A stretch of DNA of 64,000 nucleotides from Zygaena filipendulae (GCA_907165275.2 OU015674.1:1178001-1242000), one strand, 5' to 3'; counted from the first letter of the stretch, positions 1 to 11,523 are shown. The notes: generated by a model not told the origin, from the sequence alone. Translations and numbers: made by a program.

Positions 1-14
1 CAACTATGTAGATA

Positions 15-50
15 TAGAATAGAATAGAATATTTTTATTGCACAACAGAC
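15..50 (-). repeat. retroelement 3' tail (AATAAA + pentamer)
   Basis: On the minus strand this reads TGTGCAATAAAAATATTC followed by repeats of TATTC: a polyadenylation signal running into a pentanucleotide microsatellite, as at insect non-LTR retroelement 3' ends. Confidence 0.4.
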
Positions 51-1166
51 TCACATGTGTATAAAGATATATTTTTATATTACATGGTGAAGCAAATTTA
101 GACATTCTTGACGATTTTACGTGACCACATCACATGACGATTTATATATGTATTTCTTAGTTTTCTATGCATCAACGATTATAGATTGTCAACCTGGCTA
201 AGACCCTACTGCGTTGCCCGCTAGTAGGCGCCGGGCCTTAGCGTTCGGTCGCGGATGCGCAAGCGCCGATACGCGCCGCACATATCCGCTGTCCGCCCGA
301 CGGCATAGACCTTGCCCAAACTGCACGCCGCGTGGTACATGCTCCACTGAAGCAGAGCTCAGGAAGATGCGTCGTGTGTTTGTTTGTTTCACACAGTGAC
401 TGCGTGCTCACTCGCCGGTCACCGTTCACCGTCCGATGGACACCGATGTTTTCTGTTCACTCATTCGGACTCTAGTGTTCGCGTTCAATTGAAACCTTTT
501 GGCCTGAAACGGTACGGCTGCTACATGATCTGAAACGGTGAGTGACGTGCCGAATACGTCACTCGGATTCGTTAAGCGCAACGCCATCTAGTGGCATTGA
601 ACGCAAAGCGTTCGAGCGAAAAAGTGCCCGATATAATATACAGTTCAATAGTTGGTTTTGCCTTAAGGGGTCATGCATAAAGTACGTCACACTGATTTCA
701 TGATTTTTCGACTCCTTGTCACAGTTGGTCACATTTGTGAGACCTGATAACGTAAATAACGTGCAAAATTTCATCGGTCGAGGAGTTAAGACGCGAAAGC
801 AAACAACAAACAAATTCAAATCCCCGTTTACAATATTCATTAGGATTTCTTTGAGAACTGTTGCAGTCGTGCAAAACAATTTCGCAAATATTTCAGCACG
901 CGTGTCCATTCACAAAAATTTCGCTGCGCGCGCGCACTCAGTGAACCTAGAAACGCAGCCACGGTGCGTATCCGCGCGTCACGTCTCCACGAGCGGCTGG
1001 GTCCTGGCGCGGGCGCAGCGGTGCGGCCGCCACCTGTGTGCACGGACCTTAACAGAGCCAACGGCTCGGATCGACTGGTGTCGGCTTGGCCGTGTCAAGT
1101 TCAATGGCGGATCATTTTTTTTTTTTTAATTCGCAAACCACATATTAATCTACATCTATTAAATAT
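51..1166. other. no gene seen; two CpG-rich patches
   Basis: GC- and CpG-rich patches occur near 190-540 and 905-1090, including GCGCGCGCGC at 924-933. Short open frames here show no recognisable motif. The part around 590-720 (CGCCATCTAGTGG; GGGGTCATGCATAAAGTACG) has the look of dispersed repeat DNA. An untranslated exon or promoter cannot be excluded. Confidence 0.4.
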
Positions 1167-1452
1167 TCTATACATATAAATAAAATTTAAGTGAGTGTTC
1201 GTAATTTCGAATTAACATCGAAATTTCACTAAATGCATATAACAGTATTTACGTTACTTTCATGGAAAAATAATCTCTGTCTGTCCGTTTGTTCCGACTA
1301 ATCTCTGAAATGGCTGGGCTGATTTTAACGGGGCTTTCGCTGGCAGATAGCTGATGTTATAAGGAGCAACTTAGAGTGCTTTGATTTTATAAAAATATGT
1401 TTCCTGCTGGAATTCCGAAACTCACGCGGGTGAAACCGCGGGGCACAGCTAG
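1167..1452 (+). mobile_element. non-autonomous Helitron
   Basis: Starts TCTATACATATAAATAAAAT and ends GCGGGTGAAACCGCGGGG then CACAGCTAG before T. These are the 5'-TC and CTRR-3' termini expected of Helitrons, inserted at an A/T site, with no coding capacity. Its 5' end is shared with the copy at 16417-16684. Confidence 0.8.
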
Positions 1453-1519
1453 TATATATTATAAAATATGTGCAAGTTTGTCGTAAATTAACGGGGGTGG
1501 ATCTGAAAAGAATAGCTAG

Positions 1520-1719
1520 TCCCTATATTCTTACGAAAATACCTGAAAGTGAGTTTTTTGTTTCTTTGTTACACTTTTACGCCTTGACGGCTCTACCGAT
1601 CATCATGAAATTTTACTTTCACATTATCAAAGGTACAGAGAAGGACGAAGGGTGCGTTTACCCCGGAATTTCCGCAGGAACTCCGAGATATTGCGGGTGA
1701 CACCGACACCAACTGTTAG
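1520..1719 (+). mobile_element. Helitron copy, degraded 3' end
   Basis: Carries the core signatures ATCATCATGAAATTTT, GGTACAGAGAAGGA and GGAACTCCGA; the 3' end has decayed to CTGTTAG. Confidence 0.65.
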
Positions 1720-1768
1720 CCGCGGTTTCAGCCGCGTTAATTTCGGAGTTACCGCGGAAATTACGCTA
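1720..1768 (-). mobile_element. Helitron 3'-end fragment
   Basis: CCGCGGTTTCAGCCGCGTTA followed by TTTCGGAGTTACCGCGG, abutting the previous copy tail to tail. Confidence 0.55.
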
Positions 1769-2293
1769 TTAAATAACTTCACGACGATTGCCACAATGTC
1801 GTCTTCAATTATGACTAATTAGTCTGGATGTCATGGCCAGTTTGCATCAGCTGGTCGATCCGAACCACTGGCCTGGCACTGGAGGCTCCCATCAAGAAAC
1901 CGCATTATCATGAATGACCGTCTTGTCAACTTGCATGTGTGTGTCTTGTTACATACAAGCTTTGAATCAACTTGCGACGTTGGCATGTGATTTGTTTAGG
2001 TCAAATCTTGCAAGCTGAATTAGACCCACTTCCCTTTATCCTACAGAGCTATACATGTTTATTCAGATCCGATGATAAAGCCTTTTTATGGTAAGCATGA
2101 CCTGAACGGTCATCTAGGATTAGCTCTTGATAAAGGGCGCGCTATTTGACTGAGGCGAGATGTTCAGTTACAGTTACTGAATACATGTTTAATAATAATA
2201 ATCCACTTAACAACACATAGATCTACTTGATCCCACACTAAGCTATAAGCTTGTGTCGTGGAAACCAAGCAAACGTGGTATACCTTAATCTTA
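1769..2293. other. no feature seen
   Basis: Unremarkable AT-rich DNA without a convincing open frame or terminal repeats. Confidence 0.4.
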
Positions 2294-2540
2294 TCTAATA
2301 TATATAAATCACGTGTCACGTTGTTTGTCCGCGATGGACTCCGAAACTACTGAACGGATTTTGATAAAATTTTGTAACCATTCATAAAATGGTCCAACTT
2401 AAAAGATAGGATAGTTTTTCCGCGGGAACTCCGGAATTAATGCGGGGAACTGCTTGTCACCGTAAACTACAGCACTTTTTTCCCGGAATTACCGCGGGAA
2501 CTCCGAAATTACCGCGGATGAAATCACGGGGGACTGCTAG
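2294..2540 (+). mobile_element. Helitron with repeated 3' module
   Basis: TC start at 2294 and CTAG end at 2537-2540. The GCGGGAACTCCG(G/A)AATTA module occurs twice, so the 3' portion is duplicated. Confidence 0.75.
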
Positions 2541-2577
2541 TATTACATATATATTATAGTTATACTATAGAAATATA

Positions 2578-2697
2578 TACACGCCCAGACTGGAAAATGG
2601 AACCCTGTGACACAAAGTCCACCCGCACCGGGAATCGAACCCAGAACCTCTTGATAGCGGTGCGATGGTGACCTACTGCGCCAATTGGGTCGTTAAG
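2578..2697 (-). repeat. tRNA-derived SINE
   Basis: Read on the minus strand it has an A-box-like TTGGCGCAGTAGGTCA and a B box GGTTCGATTCCC, then a short non-tRNA tail. It resembles the head at 31285-31375. Confidence 0.6.
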
Positions 2698-2748
2698 TAA
2701 TTTTTTTTTTTGTAATATTAAGAGTGTGCGAGGTATTATTGTCAACAG

Positions 2749-2840
2749 CACACACACCACACACACACACACCACACACACACCACACACACACCACACA
2801 CACACCACACACACACCACACACACACCATACACACACTA
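2749..2840. repeat. CA-rich minisatellite (10-bp unit)
   Basis: The array is organised as repeated ACCACACACA units rather than pure CA. Its apparent Cys/Val/Trp open frames are artefacts of the repeat. Confidence 0.9.
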
Positions 2841-3504
2841 CACGCATTTAAACGGTCGTCACTACCAAAAACCAACTGCCCCAAAAGTCGAAAAGAACTA
2901 CAGATTCTTCATAGATTTTTATAATATCAGTATAGATAGGTATAGACAAATCTTGGCAATAAATTATTATACTAGCAAAACTTCATTGTATAATAAGTAG
3001 GTATTTAAAATGATTGTCAAACACATCGAAACTTTAATCTATTAAATACTTTAGTGAATTTCAAGCTTCATTAGAATTTGTGAGGATGTTATGTAAATAG
3101 TAAAACGATGTACTATGTAGATGACCGATTCAAATCGAAGTATAATAAAAGCATTGTCGACCTTATGATTATTTACACACGGATCTGATTATATTGTTGG
3201 GAAAGATTTAATTTAAAACGAATTATTAATGGTTAAGTGAGAAGTAATTAGCATTTGTTGAAATTTTTGTACCCATCATGCAATTGTCCAATTTTATATA
3301 GAGATTGCTTACAATTATTTTAATCAAGAGATTATTAATATACTAGTACAGTACTCTATCATACCGTTATTAAATTTTATTAAATTAAGGAAAAATAAAG
3401 GAAAATTGAGACAACGTTAAGTTGTACGTATTATTTAGTTCATTAAAATGTCAATTGGGTTCACATATTTTATTGATTCCGGACTAAGTAATAGGGCGAA
3501 TTAC
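2841..3504. other. no feature seen
   Basis: AT-rich DNA without support for a gene or element. Confidence 0.4.
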
Positions 3505-3832
3505 AATGGGCATGTGGACTAATTTTTATTTTTTAGTCCGTCTTGTAGATTATTAAAAAATATTGGACACGTATTTTTTCTTTTTTTACGTAATCAAAAA
3601 ATAACGATATATTGAGTTGAAATTTCGCGTGACGTCACTATTCTGACAGTTTGTATGGCGGTTTTGCGGTTAGTGACGTCACGACCTCCTCATCCTAAAC
3701 TTTAATGCCCTTTATCTCTGTATATTTTAACTTATTTAAAAAAAGCAAAAAATACGTGTCTATTGTTTTTTTATTTTCTAACTGACGGACTAATTAGAAT
3801 TTTGATTTTCAATAGTAGTCAACATTCCTATT
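3505..3832 (+). mobile_element. CRE-bearing MITE, copy 1
   Basis: Terminal inverted repeats of roughly 90 bp (GGGCATGTGGACTAA... / ...TAGTCAACATTCCT), flanked by AT. The core carries two perfect TGACGTCA palindromes at 3630 and 3674. There is no open frame. Full copies also lie at 6635, 23313, 25523, 28056, 29650, 38149 and 48729. Confidence 0.85.
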
Positions 3833-5200
3833 GCGCAAATAAGACCTAAGGCTGTGCAGTAGCCTTGTCGATATTGATGTCGATAAAAAAACTGTTTGAC
3901 AACCAACGACCTCTAGGTATGTTTTTGTCGACACTAAAAGATTCACAACTATAATGTTATTGTGATGGTCAATTTTTTTTTGTATTTTTTATTATTATTT
4001 TAGGATTAGGGTCAGTCGAGCCATGACTTTGTTGACTTTTAGGTCATGTTTTGATCTAGATATTTATATAATTGTTTGCCTAGTACGAAATCGTTGTGTA
4101 TATTAGAATGACTTATTTGAAATAATATAATTGGCAGGGTTCAGTTGATTTTCAGCTACATGCATATCTACACACCTTTTTGTAATTGATTACATAATTT
4201 GTTTAGTAATTAATTCAAATAGACTTTACGTTAGATACGGATCTATACGGATGTATTTTATTTTTTAGTATTCTGATTATATATAATACATTACCTACAT
4301 TTTGACAAACATTTTGATTGACAGAACCATTGAAATATTTTACGTTAAATAGCAGAAGTGCCAAGTGCTGATACTTTTGCATGATTGAAAAATATATAAT
4401 AAGTAATAAATACAGACAATAACAACATAAACATAGATCACAAAATAAGTAGTTAAATAAATTATGTATAAGGGTCGTACTTATTCCATTACTTACTGGT
4501 ATTTCTTCCAGCTGACTCGCAACAGGATAACTAGTAATATCGCAAAAAAATATCCCTTATTAAATACTTACCGATGAACGATGACAAATACGATAACATT
4601 TTACATTGAATTGTATTTAAACGAGTCAATATGTCCGAGGTTAGGCCAAGATCGATCTGTACGGAAGGTCGCCAAATTGTCAACGGCTCAGTTTTTTAAC
4701 GATCTGAAACGAAAACGTGATCGGTAAATGATTGAATTAATTAAAATATTTGGTACTTTTAACTCCACTAAAGCCAATTATTTCTTCATTAGTATTTAAT
4801 TATTATCCAGGAATACTGAAAATCGCTATAAATTTTTTTTTAAATTTATTTATGTATTGTAGTCATAATTTACTTAAGAAAGACTTAAACGCGTTTTGGG
4901 TAGAGTTACTCGATAGAAATCGAATCATTTCACGTCATGTTATCTCGTTTATTTTTTTCTTAAACTGATCATCATCATTCATCTGTTGTACCGTGTGCAT
5001 GTAACACGTCACAACATGCATATTGTACCTTATTTGTTTTCATGTGTTATTAAGTAACTATGCAAGCCAATTCTATTATTGGCACTTTAAAAAAGTGCCA
5101 ATTAATCATTTTCATCATTTCAAACAATCATTTGAGCCGAAATAAAAATATAGTTTATTTTAAACCTTAAAAGTTATAGTTCAGTAGTTGCACTCTTATG
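3833..5200. other. no feature seen
   Basis: AT-rich, with only short runs and no recognisable coding, RNA or terminal-repeat signal. Confidence 0.4.
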
Positions 5201-5299
5201 AAACTATGACAGTTTAGGTACCAATGCATTTAGGGCTTACCAACATAACCGACCCAATCAACATAATATACAGCAACCGTGAATGTAAATTTTCATTTC

Positions 5300-5535
5300 C
5301 TGAGAGGGGGAATCCATTTGAATCGCTCCCATTTCCCATGGATGCCCGTAACAATAGCGCGAGAGGTGCGCAGACGCCGGTGAGACAAAATGGCTGCCGC
5401 GCTGACGTCACGCCGGAAACAACTCCGTTTTGAATTTGGAACGGTCGAACGAGCAATGGCGGAACATCCGGCGAGCGAAGACGTTACAATGAGTGCGCCC
5501 GCGACTCTAGCGATACAAATGTTGACGCTATGTAT
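5300..5535. promoter_or_regulatory. CpG-rich, CRE-containing promoter-like patch
   Basis: Contains AAAATGGCTGCCGCG, a non-MITE TGACGTCA at 5403-5410 and CGCCGGAAAC (ETS-like) at 5411-5420 within CpG-dense DNA in an otherwise AT-rich region. Overlapping short open frames on both strands show no protein signature. Direction and target are unknown. Confidence 0.35.
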
Positions 5536-5599
5536 GCGAGCCGTATTAATTTTATCGATAGGTTATTGTACCTTTAATAATGTTCTAGCATTCTAGATA

Positions 5600-6584
5600 A
5601 TCTAAGATTTAACGACCAATATTCAAACTTTGGGATTTCATTGCAGCACGCATCTGAAATCGTTTGGTAAAATCTTTTCGTAAAATGAAGACCGTTAAGG
5701 TCCGTATTTATAAATGGCATGAGTTAGAATATCGTGAGTGAAGCCTGCAGTTTGATTGACGTTCAAAGTCTTCCCTTCTTGTTTATTAAGAAGTTATAAA
5801 AGTTATAATTTAATATATATATTGTGCCAACTTAATATGTTTTGTTTATGTCAAAAAATTATATTTTTTTTTTGTAAAACCACTTTATAGGTCCAAATAT
5901 AGTTTTATAATATTTCTTGTTCTAAATTTTTTAATTTCCAGTGGTATTAAATGTTTAGCTATTTGAAACGTCAAATTATCACGATGTCTTTTTCTTCGAA
6001 GTTAAAAAACCTCTTTTTTATGCTATTTATATCCGATAGTAGCAATGTTGCATTGGATTTTGACTAAAGTCAGCTCAATTTATAAGGATGATAAGTCTAC
6101 ACACGATTACACAAATACACAGTAGTTTGATTCATTCTACACTCAAATAGATCAGCTGCCGTAATAACCGGGTATCGGTAAACAAACCGACAATAATTGT
6201 GCGGTTTTATATTGTAAGTACTACTAGTGATGGGGCAAGTATCATATCGATCTTCTTTAGTAGGATTATTTCGATTTTTGACAGCGTTATTATTCAAGAA
6301 GTGTAGTTAATTTTTAATTTTCATAACCTTATGTGTTCCCGACATTGCGTCATTTGTAATGCCTACCCTTTATTACAAACTTTTGAGTTTAATCATAATT
6401 TGATGAATGGCATACGAATGCATAGCAGACAAACAAATAGATATTAGTTTCGGAGGTTTTCATTCACATTAATCCATTTTGCTCTATTTTGAAAGGAAGC
6501 TTTGTACCTAATAGAAAATCTATTTTCTATAAGCTCATCGATTTACTTCGGATAAGTCCTTTAATTACAACATTTTATAGTGGA
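5600..6584. other. no feature seen
   Basis: AT-rich; short open frames only. Confidence 0.4.
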
Positions 6585-7125
6585 CTAGTTGTGCCCCGCG
6601 GTTTTACCCGCCTTAATTTCAGAGTTTCCGCGGGAATGGTTGACTAATTTTTATTTTTTAGTCCGTCTTGTAGATTATTAAAAAATATTGGACACGTATT
6701 TTTTATTTTTTTACGTAATCAAAAAATGACGGCGATATATTGAGTTGAAATTTCGCGTGACGTCACTATTCGGACAGTTTGCATGGCGGTTTTAGCGGTT
6801 AGTGACGTCACGACCCCCTCACCTTAAACTTTAATGCGCTTTTTCTCTGTATATTTTAATTTATTTGAAAAAGCAAAAAATACGTGTCTATTGTTTTTTT
6901 ACTTTCTAACTGACGGACTAATTAGAATTTTGATTTTCAAAAGTAGTCCACATCCCCATTCCGGGATAAAAAGTACCCTATGTGTTAATCTGATGTATAA
7001 GCTATATTATTTTAAAGTTTCATTTAAATCCATTCTGTAGTTTTTGCGTGAAAGAGTAACAAACATCCATCCATCCATCCATCCATACATACTGACAAAC
7101 TTTCGCATTTATAATATTAGTAGGA
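6585..7125 (-). mobile_element. Helitron interrupted by a CRE-MITE
   Basis: Reverse-strand copy: CTAG at 6585, CCCGCGGTTTTACCCG, then GAGTTTCCGCGGGAAT. After the nested MITE it resumes at ATTCCGGGATAAAAAGT and continues through a (CATC)n run to the 5' end at ATAATATTAGTAGGA. Confidence 0.8.
6635..6960 (+). mobile_element. CRE-bearing MITE, copy 2 (nested)
   Basis: TGACGTCA at 6758 and 6803. Inserted in the Helitron consensus GCGGGAATTCCGGG, with AT repeated at both borders. Confidence 0.88.
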
Positions 7126-7411
7126 AGTAGGATTGTTATATTTACCAATGCATCTTATACCATATAGCATAGGTATTTGCTTGAAGGTATATATTTTAAT
7201 GAAGATCTAATTAGGTTCACAAAACTATTTATACGTCTGAATTCTGTAATTAGTGCCTTGTGATTTGTAAATTATAATGGAGAAACATCTGACCGATCTT
7301 TATTAAAATTTAAATTAATTACTAAAATTTGCGTTTAAATACCTACCTACCCAAGCTACCTAGATCGTAATGAAGATTTATTTTACGTCAATTAACTAGG
7401 CTTATATTATA

Positions 7412-7565
7412 CTAGCTGTTCCCTGCGGTTTTACCTGCACCTTGGTTAATTTCGGATTTCCCTGAAATCCCTTTTTGTTAACTGACATCTCTTAGCTATA
7501 ACCTACTTGCCTTTCAGCTTCGTAGGTCAAGTAGTTTTCAAAATTTCGTGTTTAGTCAGTAAATG
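7412..7565 (-). mobile_element. Helitron, divergent subfamily
   Basis: CTAGCTGTTCCCTGCGGTTT is followed by a body (GAAATCCCTTTTTGTTAACT, TTTCGTGTTTAGTCAG) shared with 38514-38720 and 52305-52460 rather than the main family. The 5' boundary is unclear. Confidence 0.55.
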
Positions 7566-8149
7566 ACCTTTTACTTTTACAAATGGAATTTTGTTTCTTG
7601 GGATTATACTTTTAGGTGTATATTTTTTTACACTAAATCTAACGTTAACTTTAATAAAAAAATGTTATATTTATTTATAGTATATAATAAATTATATACC
7701 CAATAAAGTTAAAATAACGATAAAGTACATAAATTTTTTGAATAAGTTATGACCCATCACTAGGCGGTCAATATCTGCGGCTACGCTGACTATATTGAAT
7801 TTCGTTTCTCATTGATTCATTACTTTTTTTATTTAGATACAAAAATGAAAGATTAATGTGTTAATCTAACATTAACGTATATCACGACTGATTGACTGTT
7901 CAACTGAAAAACATGGAACAGCCTTCGCTTGTTTTTATGATATAGGTAAGCACTAAGAAAATCACTAGAAATTCAACTACCAAAGGAGTAAAGCGGAAAG
8001 GGGAGAAATATATATTTATTTTTTAAATGACCAAATTTTTGGTGTGATTAAATAAATTTTGCTATACCAATTCTGTTTTTAAATAGCTATTTGTCTAACA
8101 TAGCCTGTAGCTTCCCTTTGCTTCATCTGTCTGTGTATGATTGAATTAC
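7566..8149. other. no feature seen
   Basis: AT-rich DNA. Confidence 0.4.
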
Positions 8150-8462
8150 CAAGGTCACCAAACTCGGACCTCCCGGAGCAGTAGGGGTCATTTTCAACGG
8201 AAGCGGTTGTGGTGAATACACCACACCTCTTACCTACCTCTGCCCTGTAATACTCCTAGACTGTCGACTTTACCGACCGCAGTAGCAATGAGATCAAAGA
8301 ATTTGTTGTTTGTACTCATTGAAACTGTTTCTCTACGTTTCTTTTAGAGTTGTTTAACTATATATTGTTTGTCTATTTTGGTACCTTGTCAATTTTAAAA
8401 TTACCAATTAAGTTTGTGTTCAATTTTGGTACCTAATAAACATTTATTCTATTCTATTCTAT
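8150..8462 (+). repeat. probable retroelement 3' UTR and tail
   Basis: A GC-balanced stretch ends in AATAAA (8435-8440) and then TATTC repeats, like the 3' end of a non-LTR element. No reverse-transcriptase frame remains. Confidence 0.4.
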
Positions 8463-8507
8463 ACCGGATCAGTGTGAGTGGTTCGGGTTCGAATCCCGGT
8501 GGAGGCA
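8463..8507 (+). repeat. tRNA 3'-half / SINE fragment
   Basis: CGGGTTCGAATCCCG forms a T-arm hairpin, but there is no D-arm or anticodon arm upstream, so this is not an intact tRNA gene. Confidence 0.5.
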
Positions 8508-8826
8508 TACTTTACCATTCACAGGTTACCGTTTTCTGTCCTTTTTTGTACTTCGACAGTTATACCTGTAGTATAATAAGGGAACCTACCCTACTTTTAA
8601 AATCTTTTACCGCCTTTCCCCCCATCGGTGAGTATACGCCAATACCAGCCCCACCCTGGTTTTCACATAGTAATTCTTTAATATGGAATTAATTAGTTTT
8701 TTGCAAACAGAAAAGTTGTAAAAAAAAAAATTTTGGTTCATATTCAGATTTAAATCAGCTGATGTCCGATATATGCATCAGTGTGTGACCACGTGCGAGT
8801 TTAACAAGTGCTAATGCTGCGCGCTA

Positions 8827-8987
8827 TCCCTACTAATATTATGAATGCGAAAGTGAGTTTGTTTGTTTGTTACGCTTTCACGCCTTAGTGGCTCAACCGA
8901 TCATCATGAAGTTTTGCAAAACGTTGTCTGGGATACGAGGAAGGACACAGGATACTTTTATCCCGGAATTCCCGCGGGAACAGCTAG
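8827..8987 (+). mobile_element. short Helitron
   Basis: TCCCTACTAATATTATGAAT start; ends AACAGCTAG. It lacks the second GC-rich module found in longer copies. Confidence 0.8.
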
Positions 8988-9083
8988 TATTCGAATATAG
9001 CTCGAAAAATTGCAAGATTTCTCTTGTGGATACTTGTTGGCTACGTGACGAAGCCTCTCTCCCACCCCTGTGACCGAGCGTGG

Positions 9084-9863
9084 TATTTTATTTATTTTAT
9101 TTGTAAAATCAACAGCTACAAAAATATAATGAACACTTGAGTGTCAAACAAAAAAGCTGATTACAGATTTTCGCTCATGGGTAGTGGAATAATAAAAAAA
9201 ACATCAATTGCTCAATAGGCAGCAGCAACTTAGTGGGAACTAAGTCCGACTATGTACTATTTTTGGTTACAAAAAACGAATTTTCTAATACTCGCCTCGC
9301 CGACTCACAGCTAGTAGTGTTAAACAAATCAAAGTTATATTAATTGGATAATTTTTTGAAATTGCCACTCGCTCGCCACATAAAGGAGTTCTGCCTGTAG
9401 TTGGTGGAGACTATTAAACTATATTTGTAAACAAAAACGATTTACTATAAAAAATACAAAAATCGCTATAGGTGTACCTATAATTCCCTCGATTTCTCCA
9501 AGATCCCATCATCAGATCCCAACTTGGTGGCAATGGGACCTAATTGGGAGTATACCCTTTCAAACAAAAAAGAATTTTTCAAATCGGTCCAACCGTCTTC
9601 GAGTAATCGGTGAACATACATAAAAAAAAAAAAACATACATACAATCGAACATAGAACCTCCTCCTTTTTGGAAGTCGGTTAAAAAATTATAGTCGGTCG
9701 GACTCAGTTCCCACTCTGTAAGTTGCTACTGTCTATTAAGCAATTGATATTTTTTTTCCCCTGCCCACGTGCGAAAATCTGTAATCGGCTTTTTTGTTTG
9801 ACACTCAAATGTTAATTGTATTTTATGTAGCAGTTGATTTTCAGAATAAAGTAAAATAAAAGA
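9084..9863. mobile_element. large inverted-repeat element or paired retro-tails
   Basis: About 165-bp arms are inverted with respect to each other (9084-9255 and 9690-9863). They share motifs such as CAGTTGATTTT, GACACTCAA(A/G)TG and AGTTCCCACT. Each arm ends outward in an AATAAA-like tail, so two retroelement 3' ends facing outward is an alternative to a TIR transposon. The middle holds the common lepidopteran repeat CCTCCTCCTTTTTGGAAGTC. Confidence 0.5.
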
Positions 9864-10134
9864 ACCCCTAAAACTCCTCTGGCTAAGCTTGGGGTTGTGA
9901 AAGGATGTTATAGTTATTGTTACAAAGATGGAACTCTATATTATCTTAAAATGATTCTAGATACGGTCGATCTCGATAGAATCTACGAAACGGTGTATTT
10001 CTAGGTCAAGCCTAGATTATACGTATGAAGCAAACAAATTGTTACTCGTGGCATCCTAGACTTTCTTCAATGCGATAGTTTAATATTTTCACTTTTTATT
10101 AAGTACGATATCATTTAATATAGATAATATTACA

Positions 10135-10350
10135 TCTGTACTAATACTGTAAAGAGAAAAGATTTGATTTTTTGTATGTTTCTTTGTTTGTTTGTTTGTT
10201 TGTAATGAATAAGCTCAAAAGCTACAAATCGATTTAAAAAAATTCTTTCACTTTATAGGAACTTACAATATTCCTGAGTGACATAGATACCTACTTATTA
10301 TCATGGGAACGCCTAAATTAACGCAAGTGAAACCATGGGGGATCGACTAG
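10135..10350 (+). mobile_element. Helitron (GAAGCTA-type subfamily)
   Basis: TCTGTACTAATACTGTAAAG start; GGATCGACTAG end. The body motif TTCTTTCACTTTATAGGAA is shared with 19405, 42406, 46268 and 60240. Confidence 0.7.
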
Positions 10351-11180
10351 CAAAAAATTTGATGATCGTATAATACTTATAAAATTTGACACTTAGTGAT
10401 ATATTTTAGAAAGTAGATGTTGTGATGTTGTAATTTTGAACAGTCATTTTTTTTGAAATATTTATGTTTTACTTCACTAAAACATAAACAAATTGGTATC
10501 TATATTTATAATTTATACAAGTAGTTAACAGTTATTTAATATTGTACACGTATGAATCAAACCTACGACTTCCAATTATTAGGAACGTTCGTAATTACTA
10601 AGCCACAGGGACGTCTAGCACAGAGGGCCTGCAATAGTACCGACACAAAACAGATAACTATAAGCCTCGATTAGCCTTTTCCCATATATCAGTCCATGCA
10701 ACTGGGATATATGTATGAGAAATCCTTTACCGAGGCGGGAGTGGAGCGGGATTGCGTTGTGTTAGTAGAATCGAGACCCAGCGACATTAATCGAACCTTG
10801 ACCCTCACAAAGACAGGTGAGGTAACTAGCCTTCCGTTGTATAAAAAAAACACCCCTTATCATTGACTACTAAAACCACCCTATGGAATCAGCTGTTTTA
10901 TACCGATATAAATGTAAAAATAACACTATAAACTTTACTCTATTGATATAAGGTTAAAAATCCGTTGGATTTCACATGTCGAAGAGTGCTCAGTTAAAAA
11001 CGGTTTCTACTTTTGCGGTTATTCATAATGATTAGAGACAAGGAAGCGTTGTTTTTTTTGTTGTCGCGAGGTGATTGCTCTATTCCTTGTTTTTTTTTTG
11101 TTACCTAAAACGTCGCCTTTTAATGATAAAACAATAGGATAGATTTAATTTAATAATGAAGTTTTTGGTTTATTAATTAA
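10351..11180. other. mostly featureless; tRNA-like remnant
   Basis: A weak minus-strand tRNA-derived fragment (AATCAAACCTACGACTTCC, around 10555-10612) is the only recognisable item. Confidence 0.35.
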
Positions 11181-11523
11181 CTAGCAGTCCCTCGGGGCTT
11201 CGCTCGCGTAAATTTTGAATTTCAAGCAGGAAGTCTGATAAAAATAGCCTTAGTCACTCCTTAGAACATCAGCTCCAGCCGTTTCGGAGATTAGCCGCAA
11301 CAAACAGACAGACAGAAGATTTTAAGAATAGTTTTTTGTTATAAATACCTGCCTACCGTATATACCTTTACATGAGTTAAACAAAAAGCATTTTTAGCAC
11401 CCCTGACAACGTGCATGCAAGATTTCATGATGATCGGTTGAGACGTTAAGGCGTGAAAGTGTAACTAACAGACAGACAGACAGACCGAGTGAGGTACTGT
11501 CGCATTTATAATATTAGTTGGGA
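11181..11523 (-). mobile_element. Helitron, probably composite
   Basis: CTAGCAGTCCCTCGGGGCTT start and ATAATATTAGTTGGGA end. Two different bodies (CAGCCGTTTCGGAGATTAG; CCCTGACAACGTGCATGC) follow each other, suggesting two copies fused. Confidence 0.65.

Noticed and set aside
191..430. Overlapping GC-rich open frames on both strands
   Set aside because: No domain, splice logic or homology cue; a long frame is expected by chance in a GC-rich patch.
559..909. Minus-strand open frame of about 116 codons
   Set aside because: The sequence resembles dispersed repeat DNA and the protein has no recognisable motif.
2560..2884. Cys/Val/Trp-rich open frames on the minus strand
   Set aside because: They are translations of the CA-rich minisatellite and the adjoining SINE.
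7064..7085. CRISPR-like or regulatory short repeats
   Set aside because: Simple (CATC)n microsatellite that is part of a Helitron subtype; no spacers.
8463..8507. Intact tRNA gene
   Set aside because: Only the T-arm is present; no D-arm, anticodon arm or full acceptor stem.
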